This document shows positions 43,564-53,359 of a stretch of 64,000 nt of DNA, one piece after another; positions within the stretch are counted from its first letter, which is position 1, and each line of letters starts with the position of its first letter. The DNA lies in NCBI GenBank assembly GCA_016169945.1, contig JADLSH010000079.1:220185-284184 (forward strand), given 5' to 3'. The notes under the pieces are model-generated. The model had not been told where the DNA came from and searched no databases. It saw only the letters and a list, made by a program, of their open reading frames with translations. The position numbers and the translations under genes are program-made. Origin of the DNA: Trachythela sp. YZ-2020. Taxonomy: Eukaryota; Cnidaria; Anthozoa; Malacalcyonacea; Clavulariidae.

Positions 43564-43670
43564 TATTTTGCGGGTCACACACGCGTGGGCTAATAATCTA
43601 TTCCTATTACCCAGCTCAGCTGGGTAATAGGAATAAATTATTAGCCCACGCGTGTGTGACCCGCAAAATA
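43564..43670. repeat. 107-bp near-perfect palindrome, copy 2
   Basis: Counterpart of 27524-27630, same arms and CAGCTCAGCTG centre; it shows about as few arm mismatches as copy 1. Confidence 0.85.
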
Positions 43671-43944
43671 GAAAACAACACCGTTCATTCTGGTCAGCAG
43701 ACACCTTGCGAAACAGTTTCTGGTTATTGAAAAACAATGTTCTAGCTTCTATAATTACGTGTAATATGTGCGTTATATGAGGCATATATCCATGATGTTA
43801 AGACAAAAACGTATCCAACCTGAAGGTATAAAGGTATTATTCGAAATTATTTAACAGTTAAACCCCGTGAGCTCCATCTATCGATGGGGCTCCAAAGTGT
43901 AAAAAGACGTACTTCACTGAAGACTCTTCCAGAGGGGTCAGTTA

Positions 43945-44379
43945 TGTACGAGTCAAATCCAACCGCGATCAGGCCCCCCCCGGGCGACCCCCAGGGAATT
44001 TGACTTTTGAAAAAATAAATAGTCAAATGCTCGGCCGAACAGGCAGAAACCACAGTCAAATGCCCTGCTATAAGGGTACATGGTTCTGGAATTTTGTTGC
44101 AAGAACAGCTTTCCGAATTGTTTTTCCTTTATTCCAAACTTTGAACAACGGCATATTCAATATTTGTCGCTCAGAATGTGTTTAAAAAAGCAATTTTAAA
44201 AACTTCGAAGCGCTAGAGTGTACATACTTTATGGGAACAACCGCTGACCAATTTGTTGTATAATGGACAAATGCCCGACCGGGCGGATTAAACTTGCGTC
44301 AAATTCCCGCCTATACAGAGCTGATCTTGAGTCAAATGTCCGGGGGGGGGGCTGATCGTGGTTGGATTTGACTCGTACA
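43945..44379. mobile_element. Harbinger-like MITE, 435 bp
   Basis: The terminal inverted repeats start TGTACGAGTCAAATCCAACC and extend imperfectly for about 40 bp through C/G runs. They are flanked by a TTA duplication (43942-43944 and 44380-44382). Copy 1 provides the empty site GTCAGTTACACAGAGG near 27955. A TTA/TAA 3-bp duplication suggests PIF/Harbinger. No transposase. Confidence 0.85.
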
Positions 44380-44529
44380 TTACACAGAGGTTAAAATCAT
44401 GAAAAGCAGACGTCATAGACAGGTGTTTCTAAACGTAATAGCTCCTTGATTATTCCATACACACTTAAAACATGTCTTTCCCTGTCTCCGACCACAACCC
44501 GTGACCCAGGGGGGCGGACCTCGGTGTTA

Positions 44530-46275
44530 AGTTACACTTTTCTAACCGCCTGGAGATGTAATTGAATCGCGTTTCAATTGGAATAATAGGGTCACACTGT
44601 AATTAGAGAGCTTAAAATTACCCTCTTCCCAGGAGGTGTGGCCAGCTCAGAACACGCCACGTGGAGAGCTTAAACTCACCACAATCTCGGCAGGGGGTTA
44701 GGGGGTGCAAACAAGCCCTTGTTAACCGTCACTTTTCTGACCGCCTGAAGATGTAATTGAATCGCGTTTCAATTGGAATAATAGGGTCACACTGTAATTA
44801 GAGAGCTTAAAATTACCCTCTTCCCAGGAGGTGTGGCCAGCTCAGAACACGTCACGTGGAGAGCTTAAACTCACCACAATCTCAGCAGGGGTTAGGGGTG
44901 CAAACAAGCCCTTGTTAAGTTACACTTTTCTGACCGCCTGAAGATGTAATTGAATCGCGTTTCAATTGGAATAATAGGGTCACACTGTAATTAGAGAGCT
45001 TAAAATTACCCTCTTCCCAGGAGGTGTGGCCAGCTCAGAACACGTCACGTGGAGAGCTTAAACTCACCACAATCTCGGCAGGGGGTTAGGGGGTGCAAAC
45101 AAGCCCTTGTTAACCGTCACTTTTCTGACCGCCTGAAGATGTAATTGAATCGCGTTTCAATTGGAATAATAGGGTCACACTGTAATTAGAGAGCTTAAAA
45201 TTACCCTCTTCCCAGGAGGTGTGGCCAGCTCAGAACACGTCACGTGGAGAGCTTAAACTCACCACAATCTCGGCAGGGGGTTAGGGGGTGCAAACAAGCC
45301 CTTGTTAACCGTCACTTTTCTGACCGCCTGAAGATGTAATTGAATCGCGTTTCAATTGGAATAATAGGGTCACACTGTAATTAGAGAGCTTAAAATTACC
45401 CTCTTCCCAGGAGGTGTGGCCAGCTCAGAACACGTCACGTGGAGAGCTTAAACTCACCACAATCTCGGCAGGGGTTAGGGGTGCAAACAAGCCCTTGTTA
45501 ACCGTCACTTTTCTGACTGCCTGAAGATGTAATTGAATCGCGTTTCAATTGGAATAATAGGTCACACTGTAATTAGAGAGCTTAAAATTACCCTCTTCCC
45601 AGGAGGTGTGGCCAGCTCAGAACACGTCACGTGGAGAGCTTAAACTCACCACAATCTCGGCAGGGGGTTAGGGGGTGCAAACAAGCCCTTGTTAACCGTC
45701 ACTTTTCTGACCGCCTGAAGATGTAATTGAATCGCGTTTCAATTGGAATAATAGGTCACACTGTAATTAGAGAGCTTAAAATTACCCTCTTCCCAGGAGG
45801 TGTGGCCAGCTCAGAACACGTCACGTGGAGAGCTTAAACTCACCACAATCTCGGCAGGGGTTAGGGTGCAAACAAGCCCTTGTTAACCGTCACTTTTCTG
45901 ACCGCCTGAAGATGTAATTGAATCGCGTTTCAATTGGAATAATAGGGTCACACTGTAATTAGAGAGCTTAAAATTACCCTCTTCCCAGGAGGTGTGGCCA
46001 GCTCAGAACACGTCACGTGGAGAGCTTAAACTCACCACAATCTCGGCAGGGGGTTAGGGGGTGCAAACAAGCCCTTGTTAACCGTCACTTTTCTGACCGC
46101 CTGAAGATGTAATTGAATCGCGTTTCAATTGGAATAATAGGGTCACACTGTAATTAGAGAGCTTAAAATTACCCTCTTCCCAGGAGGTGTGGCCAGCTCA
46201 GAACACGTCACGTGGAGAGCTTAAACTCACCACAATCTCGGCAGGGGGTTAGGGGGTGCAGACAAGCCCTTGAAT
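44530..46275. repeat. Satellite array, nine units of about 194 bp
   Basis: The landmark ATGTAATTG recurs at 44556, 44751, 44944, 45139, 45334, 45527, 45721, 45912 and 46107 (191-195 bp). Units are nearly identical. Each contains CGCGTTTCAATTGG, AATTAGAGAGCTTAAAATTA, a CACGTCACGTGG box and a G-rich GGGGGTTAGGGGGTG or its shortened form. The array ends where the recombinase element begins (about 46276). Confidence 0.95.
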
Positions 46276-46572
46276 GCCATGGAATGCTGTTAAATTTCCC
46301 GATAGCCATGGAATGCTGTTAGAATGGAATGAAAGAGACGACTTTGTCAACGAGAAAATATTAACTACATATAACAATTCCCTTGCATTATCAAATGATG
46401 AAACACTTTATTATTTGATAATCCATAGAAGTTGTTGTTTCCGATGCATGAAATAACAACGCAATTTAAAAATTAAAAAACCAATTGTATTACAAACTTT
46501 CATTACATAACAATGTGTATAATTCTTACTTTATAGAAATGTTCAACGTAGAAGAAGTGTTCAACGTTCATG

Positions 46573-49269
46573 TCATTCAGCATAAACAGCGTGGTAAATT
46601 TCACCGACAGTAGAACGCAAATCGTAGGCTTGTTCTTTGCTGTCGTATACAATATCTATTGGGTAGATGACAGAGTTCAAATTTTCCCACCAACTGCTAT
46701 CGACCACTGGACGGTACAGGCTTTCGCTTCCTTCTACTTTACGGAATTCCATTAAAAGAGCCTCGTTTGCCCGAATTTTTACTACTCTTCCTACAAAGAC
46801 GATGGCATGCTCTGCGCTCGTCGAGACACTGTCTAGAAGACCAACCATATCACCCACTGATATTTCACAAGGTGTAAGTTCTACGACCTTACTCGGGCAC
46901 GACAATTCCGCAGAAGATTGCAACCCAGTCTTCTTAGCGGCTTCCTCTACACTTTTGTTAACCAAATCGCGACTTAGGAACGTCCGGTCTTGCCGCGAAA
47001 TATCACAGTACGTTGTTTGCTGGTGCTTCAAAGAATGACGCATTAACACGGACAGGCTTTCACGCATTCGGAGACTTTCTGCCTCTGGTAATGACAACAC
47101 ATGCGTCACCAAGGCATGACGTAACTTCGTTGTACCTGCACGAATATGGACTTCCCTTTCGAACAGGTCGCCCAAGTATAATGTAAAAGATGATGATGTG
47201 AACGCCAAACCCGTGACGGTCATAAACATGAAAGAATGAGAATTGCCACAAAGAAGATCTGTCCTTTTTCTAATGTATTCTTTGACGTAGGGGATAAGCC
47301 ACATCGAATTATCTATATCAAATTTTGAGGGCCCATGACTTCGAAGATTTTTGAAATCATTTTCGTACAATGTGAATTTGTCCTCATCAGCAGAGACAAC
47401 GAATATATTGCACTTTGTTTTCCAATCAAAATGGAATTCTTCTCATTCCACGGATTCGTTAAATAACTGTAGTGTACGTATTTCTTTCGACCGACCGCAC
47501 ATACTTGTAACGTACAAGGCGATTAGAACAAAGTCATGTAGGATTCGTGTATGTCTTGGAGAACCTCGATATGAGTCGACTTTCTCCCGCAAGCTTTTAA
47601 TGGTGTCTAAAAGGTGTTGGAACATGAACGTTGATGTTTTATTATCACACAGACCGGCTTTCGTTGCGAGGCGCTGACTTTGCTGGCGCTGTGATAACTG
47701 ACGTTGTACATTCATCAAACGTACCAACTGGACGCAAGATTTTACGTCTTCACTAGCTCGATGAACATACTTAACAAGGTTTATCAAAGCTGTTATTGTC
47801 CGTACAACTGTTGAAATGTTAAGCTTTCGTTCCTCCAATTGATAGGTGGTATACGCTTGCACGATATCCACATCGTCAACAAAACTTAAATCTAGCTTGC
47901 GTTCCGGGTATTTCAGACGACAAAAGTTGAGAAAACATTTCACTCGCTCTAGAAATTTCCTCATTGTTGACTCTGAGAAAGCACTGCAACTTCTTAATGG
48001 ATTTACCGCTAAGGTGTAAAAGTCACTCAGCCTGTCAAGTTCCATTTGCAACTCAGGGCACGTATGTTGTCTCTTTAAGCATCCTATTTTAACGGATGAA
48101 GTTGGCTTGCAAGAATTTGAAAGCTCATCAGAACTAGTACAGTTTTTAACTGAATTTGTTTGTGGAACTTCAAGGCTTATTGTATCAGGTAATTTGTCCT
48201 CGCATACATCAGGTAAAATGTTGGAAACTGCGTTGCAAGCATTTGAAACCTCGTCCATAATTGTACTGGGACTAACTGAATTTGTTTGTGGAACTTCAAG
48301 GCTTATTGTATCAGGTAATTTGTCCTCGCATACATCAGGTAAAATGTTGGAAACTGCGTTGCAAGCATTTGAAACCTCGTCCATAATTGTACAGGGACTA
48401 ACTGAATTTGTTTGTGGAACTTCAAGGCTTATTGTATCAGGTAATTTGTCCTCGCATACATCAGGTAAAATGTTGGAAACTGCGTTGCAAGCATTTGAAA
48501 CCTCGTCCATAATTGTACTGGGACTAACTGAATTTGTTTGTGGAACTTCAAGGCTTATTGTATCAGGTAATTTGTCCTCGCATACATCAGGTAAAATGTT
48601 GGAAACTGCGTTGCAAGGATTTGAAACCTCGTCCATAATTGTACTGGGATTAACTGAATTTGATTGTGGAATTTGATGGCCGATTTTATCAGACGGTTTG
48701 TCCACGAATTCATCAGGTAAAATGTTGGAAACTGGAGTTGCGTTGCACGGATTAGAAAGCTTGCCAATACTGGTACAGGAATTAATGTTCGGAAGGCAAA
48801 CATTCACAATCGATGATACAGACTCAGCACTTAATTGTGAGGGGTGTTTCTTATTATACTTTCGTCGGGTTTTTGAATGTTGGATGAGTTGAAGCAAATT
48901 ATCTTCTGAAAGCAGAAATCTGTACGGCATTAGTCCAATCCTATTCAAATGCTGACGTTCCAATGAATTTGTTCTGATGGCAGATATGCCAATAGTTCGT
49001 AACCAACGCCTAACAGTTGATTGAGGAACTTGGGGAAAGCAAGTTTCTAAAATTTGTTGGAAGATATAACAGCTTTGGTCGTTTCTTTTGAAGACAATCA
49101 ATGACTTTGCTGGTGGAAGTTCACCTAAAAAATTTCGAGCACTATTATACAACGCGATAAATTCTAGAAGCGAACACACAGCAGACATGTACTCAAATTT
49201 CGAACACAAAACAGATTTGTGTGTGAAATTTAAGTATATGCTTGCGATCTGTAAAACTAACTTTACCAC
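46573..49269 (-). pseudogene. Crypton-like tyrosine recombinase, one nonsense codon
   Basis: A single frame of about 899 codons on the minus strand, interrupted once by TGA at 47443-47445; the frame is unchanged either side. The first usable ATG is at about 49188. Relative to the copy at 5230-7455 it shares the N-terminal HTH-like STVRRWLRTIGIS, the recombinase (CGRSKEIRTL; Lys in NDFKNLR; TTKLRHALVTH; MRHSLKH; Tyr in TTYCDIS) and a C-terminal tail (PIDIVYDSKEQAYDLRS). Between HTH and catalytic domain it has 42-residue tandem repeats (48151-48780) that the other copy lacks. It lies with its flanks (about 46276-49607) between segments that are adjacent in copy 1 of the duplicated unit, so it arrived after the duplication. 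The TGA is compatible with CGA-to-TGA decay. Confidence 0.8.
48151..48780 (-). repeat. 126-bp coding tandem repeat inside recombinase
   Basis: Units starting TGAATTTG lie at 48151, 48277, 48403, 48529 and 48655, exactly 126 bp (42 codons) apart. The first three or four are almost identical and the fifth diverged. The encoded unit contains SNACNAVSNILPDVCEDK and SLEVPQTNSV. Being an exact codon multiple, expansion preserves the frame. Confidence 0.95.
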
Positions 49270-49282
49270 ATATGCTTTAAGG

Positions 49283-49306
49283 TTAGGGTTAGGGTTAGGG
49301 TTAGGG
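49283..49306 (+). repeat. Interstitial telomeric repeat 2 (TTAGGG x4)
   Basis: Four perfect TTAGGG units, G-rich strand on plus, directly beside the 5' end of the minus-strand recombinase frame. The following 49307-49430 resembles 4955-5060 after the first internal tract. Confidence 0.9.
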
Positions 49307-49614
49307 ATTGTGTGGTCTTATGGGTGACAACTTTTTGTAACTTTAAGCATAAATTACTTATCCGTCGACTAAACTATATGTTTATCAGTGTGTATTTCTA
49401 TAATTCGAGTCCACATTAATCAAATACATAGTACGTTTGTGTAAAACTACGTGTGTCGCGCTCCCATCCCCCCCATCTTAACATTATCCCTGACTCAGGG
49501 GAGGGGAGGGCGAACCCATGGGGTTCAGTTCGTACATAGAACTTTGAAAATGCCACATTTTTAAGTCCGTAATTTCCCTCGACAGACTCTGCATGCATTC
49601 AGCTGACCCCCAAA

Positions 49615-50525
49615 TCTGACCCCTATACTTAGCGTATATATAGATAACAATTTAAAACTTATATATTTTCATTTCAGGTTCTTTATACCAATGTCTCTGC
49701 CGAAATGAATACTGGTGTAGCACTAAAAATGGCGCCAATGCACTTTTGAGAAACTTGTTGTGTTTAAGATGATAAAACGACTGATATTAATTGAGTTATA
49801 TTTATTTCCAGCTTCCAATATGGTTGTCACATTTTCCCTTTTTCTTCTTAAATTTGCATCCTTGCTTTGATGTATCATTGCTTTGGTGTCTTGGATAGAT
49901 TTTTCATCGGAAAGAACTTATACAAGCCCGTACGTACATGCCATAATCTGTTACCAGTTGCTGTTACTTCTAAGTACGCGTATCGAAGTTTATATTTAGT
50001 TTTAAATTTATTTGATCGTATTAAACAACAGATATTAATTGAATTTTCTATATTTCCAGATGCCAAGGTGGTCATGCTTTTCCAGTTATTTTTCCAGTTC
50101 GTATTGGTGTATTCTTGCCTTAAGCTCAGTAATTATAATGCAGTTGTAAAGGTATATGAAACTCTTCTATGTATTAACGTGTCAAAGTTCATGTTTAGTT
50201 TTAAATATATTTTATCATATTAAACACAACAATTTTTTCAAAAGTGCATCATAGCCATAACATTTTATCAGTGATAGACCAGTATATTAGGAAGTCTTCG
50301 AAACGTCGACCTCTTTTCCAAGGGAGGTTAGAACATTGAAAATATACCTCAATGAATATGACACAATGATATACCACCATTTTAAAGTAGACTCACGTGG
50401 TTCTCGGGGCTTTGGCTGTGGTGACAATCACCATGCAGGCAAGGAATTTTGGTAAGTTTCATATAATATAAATGGGTTGGTCACAACGAGATGTGAAATA
50501 GAATTATTATTTTTTTGCAAAATTG
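49615..50525. other. Conserved tail of duplicated unit, copy 2
   Basis: Counterpart of 28491-29310, beginning at CCCCTATACTTAGCGTATAT. Contains acceptor-like TTTTCATTTCAG. Frames are not conserved with copy 1. Confidence 0.4.
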
Positions 50526-50968
50526 TCAACTCGGTTTGATTTTGACCATGACAGTGATCGCGGTTTGTTAAAAGTGGACATTCTTAAGTTATTAGCAAAC
50601 GCATGTCATGCAAACTTTATATCAGTTCATTCTGGTTTCATCCGCCTTTTGAGCTAGCGTAAAGGAGAAACCACCCACCCGGCGTTTAGTTTGAATAAAT
50701 GTAAGGAAATTTAAGGAAAATTAATTCTACCTACCTGAACTATGAGATTGACTTATCCTAAGGCGTTTTTGCTGTGCAAACGTTTATACATCTAATTAGA
50801 TTAGTGTAAGTTATTAGAATAAGTTATTAGAGAACAAACGTATTGTTTCATGCTAATTGCGTGTTGTTCAGGCGTTGTCGGCACGCAGTGGTATTTTGGG
50901 AAGTCTTGACAGGTTCGCACGGCATATATGTAAATGTACAATTTCAGAAGCATTTATGTGTGTTTTAG

Positions 50969-52029
50969 GTTGAAGACAATACGCTTTGGTGTATTTAGTT
51001 TGGTTGAAGAACCTAATCTAATTGCTCGATATTTTGTAAGTAAAACTGTGGTCTATACATCCGCGCGCTAGTTTTTTGTTTAATTGCGCGCGGTACTTAA
51101 GCAATTGGCTTTAGTTTAGAGAGGTGTCAGTGTAGCGGTTCTCTATGTGCAGACGCTAAAAAACGGTATATACTTGTACAATGTACAATTCCAGAGGCAT
51201 TTAAAGATGTCATTGCTCTATATCTTCCATTTGTATGTGTTTTAGGTCGACGACAGTACGCTTTGCAAGACAATATGCTGGATTTTTCGTAAGTAACATT
51301 ACTGTTAGGTTTATGATATGAACGTGGTCTCAGAATTGTGATGCGTGGATTGATACTAGAGTGCGTTAGTACCTCAGCTGAAAATATGCCATATCATATA
51401 TTATTTATCCTGAATTAATGGTACATAACAATTGATCTGAACATTTTATGTATGTCATACTTCTATTTTAATATGTTATAAATATTCATATCATCTATAT
51501 GTTTTAGGTGAAAGACAAGGTTATAGTGACCAGCCATTGCGTGTAAGTTAAAATATTCGCATTTTAAAAGCTGTATAAGGGGAAATTTTATGCGTTAGCT
51601 TAGCGCTCAACGTGTTTTAAAGTTATACTGAAGCGTGCTTTGCCCTAACTCCCCTAAGGCGAAAATTGTCCCGTCGAGCCAGATTTTATTTAGCGTTAAA
51701 TTTATAAGTAGTTCGAAATACGGAGTATGCATGAATATCTTTAAACCTTTAGACTATAATATATGTCCGTAAGATATTCCTTTGCGTTGTAATATATTCA
51801 ACATTTTGAGATATATCTTGTTTAAACTATAACCATTCCTGTTGAATCTAGCGTGTGCATGTGCACGCAATTTTGAGCGCACGCAATATTAGGCATTTCA
51901 GCACATAGATTGGCAGTTAAAACTGGTCGATATATAAATATTCATATCATCTATATGTTTTAGGTGAAAGACAAGCTTCCGTGGTTTTCGTGATTTAGAC
52001 TATACTCGTACTCATTCGCTCGATATATG
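50969..52029 (+). other. Set of related mini-exon-like segments
   Basis: Four short segments share a TTTTAG acceptor, a start of the type GT(G/T)(A/C)A(A/C)GACAA and a GTAAGT-type donor: 50969-51035, 51246-51288, 51508-51542 and 51964-52029. The first and last are the same length within a base and end alike (TTGCTCGATATTTT and TTCGCTCGATATATG). Frames are not open across them, so a spliced non-coding subtelomeric RNA is more likely than a protein gene. Purely sequence-based suggestion. Confidence 0.35.
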
Positions 52030-52530
52030 GTAAGTAAACTTGTTTATCATAATTTTGAATTCGCGCGCGGTGTGTTACCAGTCGATATTTAATAATACAT
52101 CGCTAATGGTTATAGTGACCAGCCATTGCGTGTAAGTTAAAATATTCGCATTTTAAAAGCTGTATAAGGGGAAATTTTATGCGTTACCTTAGCGCTCAAC
52201 GTGTTTTAAAGTTATACTGAAGCGTGCTTTGCCCTAACTCCCCTAAGGCGAAAATTGTCCCGTCGAGCCAGATTTTATTTAGCGTTAAATTTATAAGTAG
52301 TTCGAAATACGAGTATGCATGAATAACTTTAAACCTTTAGACTATAATATATGTCCGTAAGATATTCCTTTGCATTGTAATATATTCAACATTTTGAGAT
52401 ATATCTTGTTTAAACTATAACCATTCCTGTTGAATCTAGCGTGTGCATGTGCACGCAATTTTGAGCGCACGCAATATTAGGCATTTCAGCACATAGATTG
52501 GCAGTTAAAACTGGTCGATATATAAATATT
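51519..52530. repeat. Local direct duplication near telomere
   Basis: About 430 bp starting GGTTATAGTGACCAGCCATT at 51519 recurs at 52108 almost unchanged, ending near ACTGGTCGATATATAAATAT. The leader AATATTCATATCATCTATAT with GTTTTAGGTGAAAGACAAG also occurs twice (51481 and 51940). Confidence 0.9.
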
Positions 52531-53273
52531 CCTTGCCGTAAACATTCTAATCTGAATGAAGTCGAGGATGAAACAACATTGATTTAAAGTCATGCAAATG
52601 TTGGCAACTCTAACATAATTTCATTTATAACTTATAACTTATATATAGAATGAATCATTCTTTTATTTCTTTCAAGTTACAAGACCTGCAGTTTTATTAT
52701 CTAATATTGTAATGCATGATAAAAATATTATGAAACTATCTTCTAAATAGTGTTCATTACATATTGACGGCTTTCATATAATAGTTTATCTTATATTTTG
52801 TAAATTGTTGGGAATAATGATTATTTAAACAGCAAAATCTTTGCCCGAGACTTACTGTATATGTTGGTAGACCTGGCCAACACAGGAGGGACATAAGCAA
52901 GGAAAAGTTGTACCACAAATGCCGGACAGATATTCAATTAAACTTTTATTTAGAATACCCAAAACTCGTGAAGTGCAGACATTCAATATTGACTACAGCT
53001 CGTATATTCATGCAATGAACGCGCTCGTTAAAATTATTCGTCAGCGCGCGAAACTTATTTGGCAGCGCGCGTCGTCTCGCGCGCTATACCTCGCGCGTAT
53101 ATATTGAACTGCTTCGTAAACGACTTCGCACTGGAGATCTATTGCCTTTTTGCCGTGTTTAAACACGTTTTAAAATTGGAACTTCATTTGAATTAAAGGG
53201 TTAGTTAACTGTAAAATGATTATCTAAAAATATCGATGTTAATAACGGTTAACTCGTTTTATATCAATTAGGA
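52531..53273. other. Telomere-proximal unique sequence
   Basis: AT-rich with a short GCGCGC-rich patch (53035-53100). No gene supported; a 62-codon frame at 52919-53107 is not recognised. Confidence 0.3.
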
Positions 53274-53359
53274 TTAGGGTTAGGGTTAGGGTTAGGGTTA
53301 GGGTTAGGGTTAGGGTTAGGGTTAGGGTTAGGGTTAGGGTTAGGGTTAGGGTTAGGGTT
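53274..53359 (+). repeat. Telomeric TTAGGG array
   Basis: Fourteen uninterrupted TTAGGG units with the G-rich strand pointing to the right edge. Taken with the following low-complexity tail, it marks the start of the chromosome-end telomere. Confidence 0.95.

Larger units (their letters stand above)
35430..50525. repeat. Duplicated unit, copy 2
   Basis: Direct copy of the unit at 8941-29310. It lacks the two large CACTA-like insertions and the perfect foldback of copy 1, but contains a Harbinger-like MITE (43945-44379), an expanded satellite (44530-46275) and a tyrosine-recombinase element (about 46276-49607). Copy 2 SNase-SET and gene C carry frameshifts at places where copy 1 is intact, and vice versa. 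Confidence 0.85.

Noticed and set aside
48107..48676. 189-residue plus-strand open frame
   Set aside because: Antisense shadow of the 126-bp coding repeat of the minus-strand recombinase.
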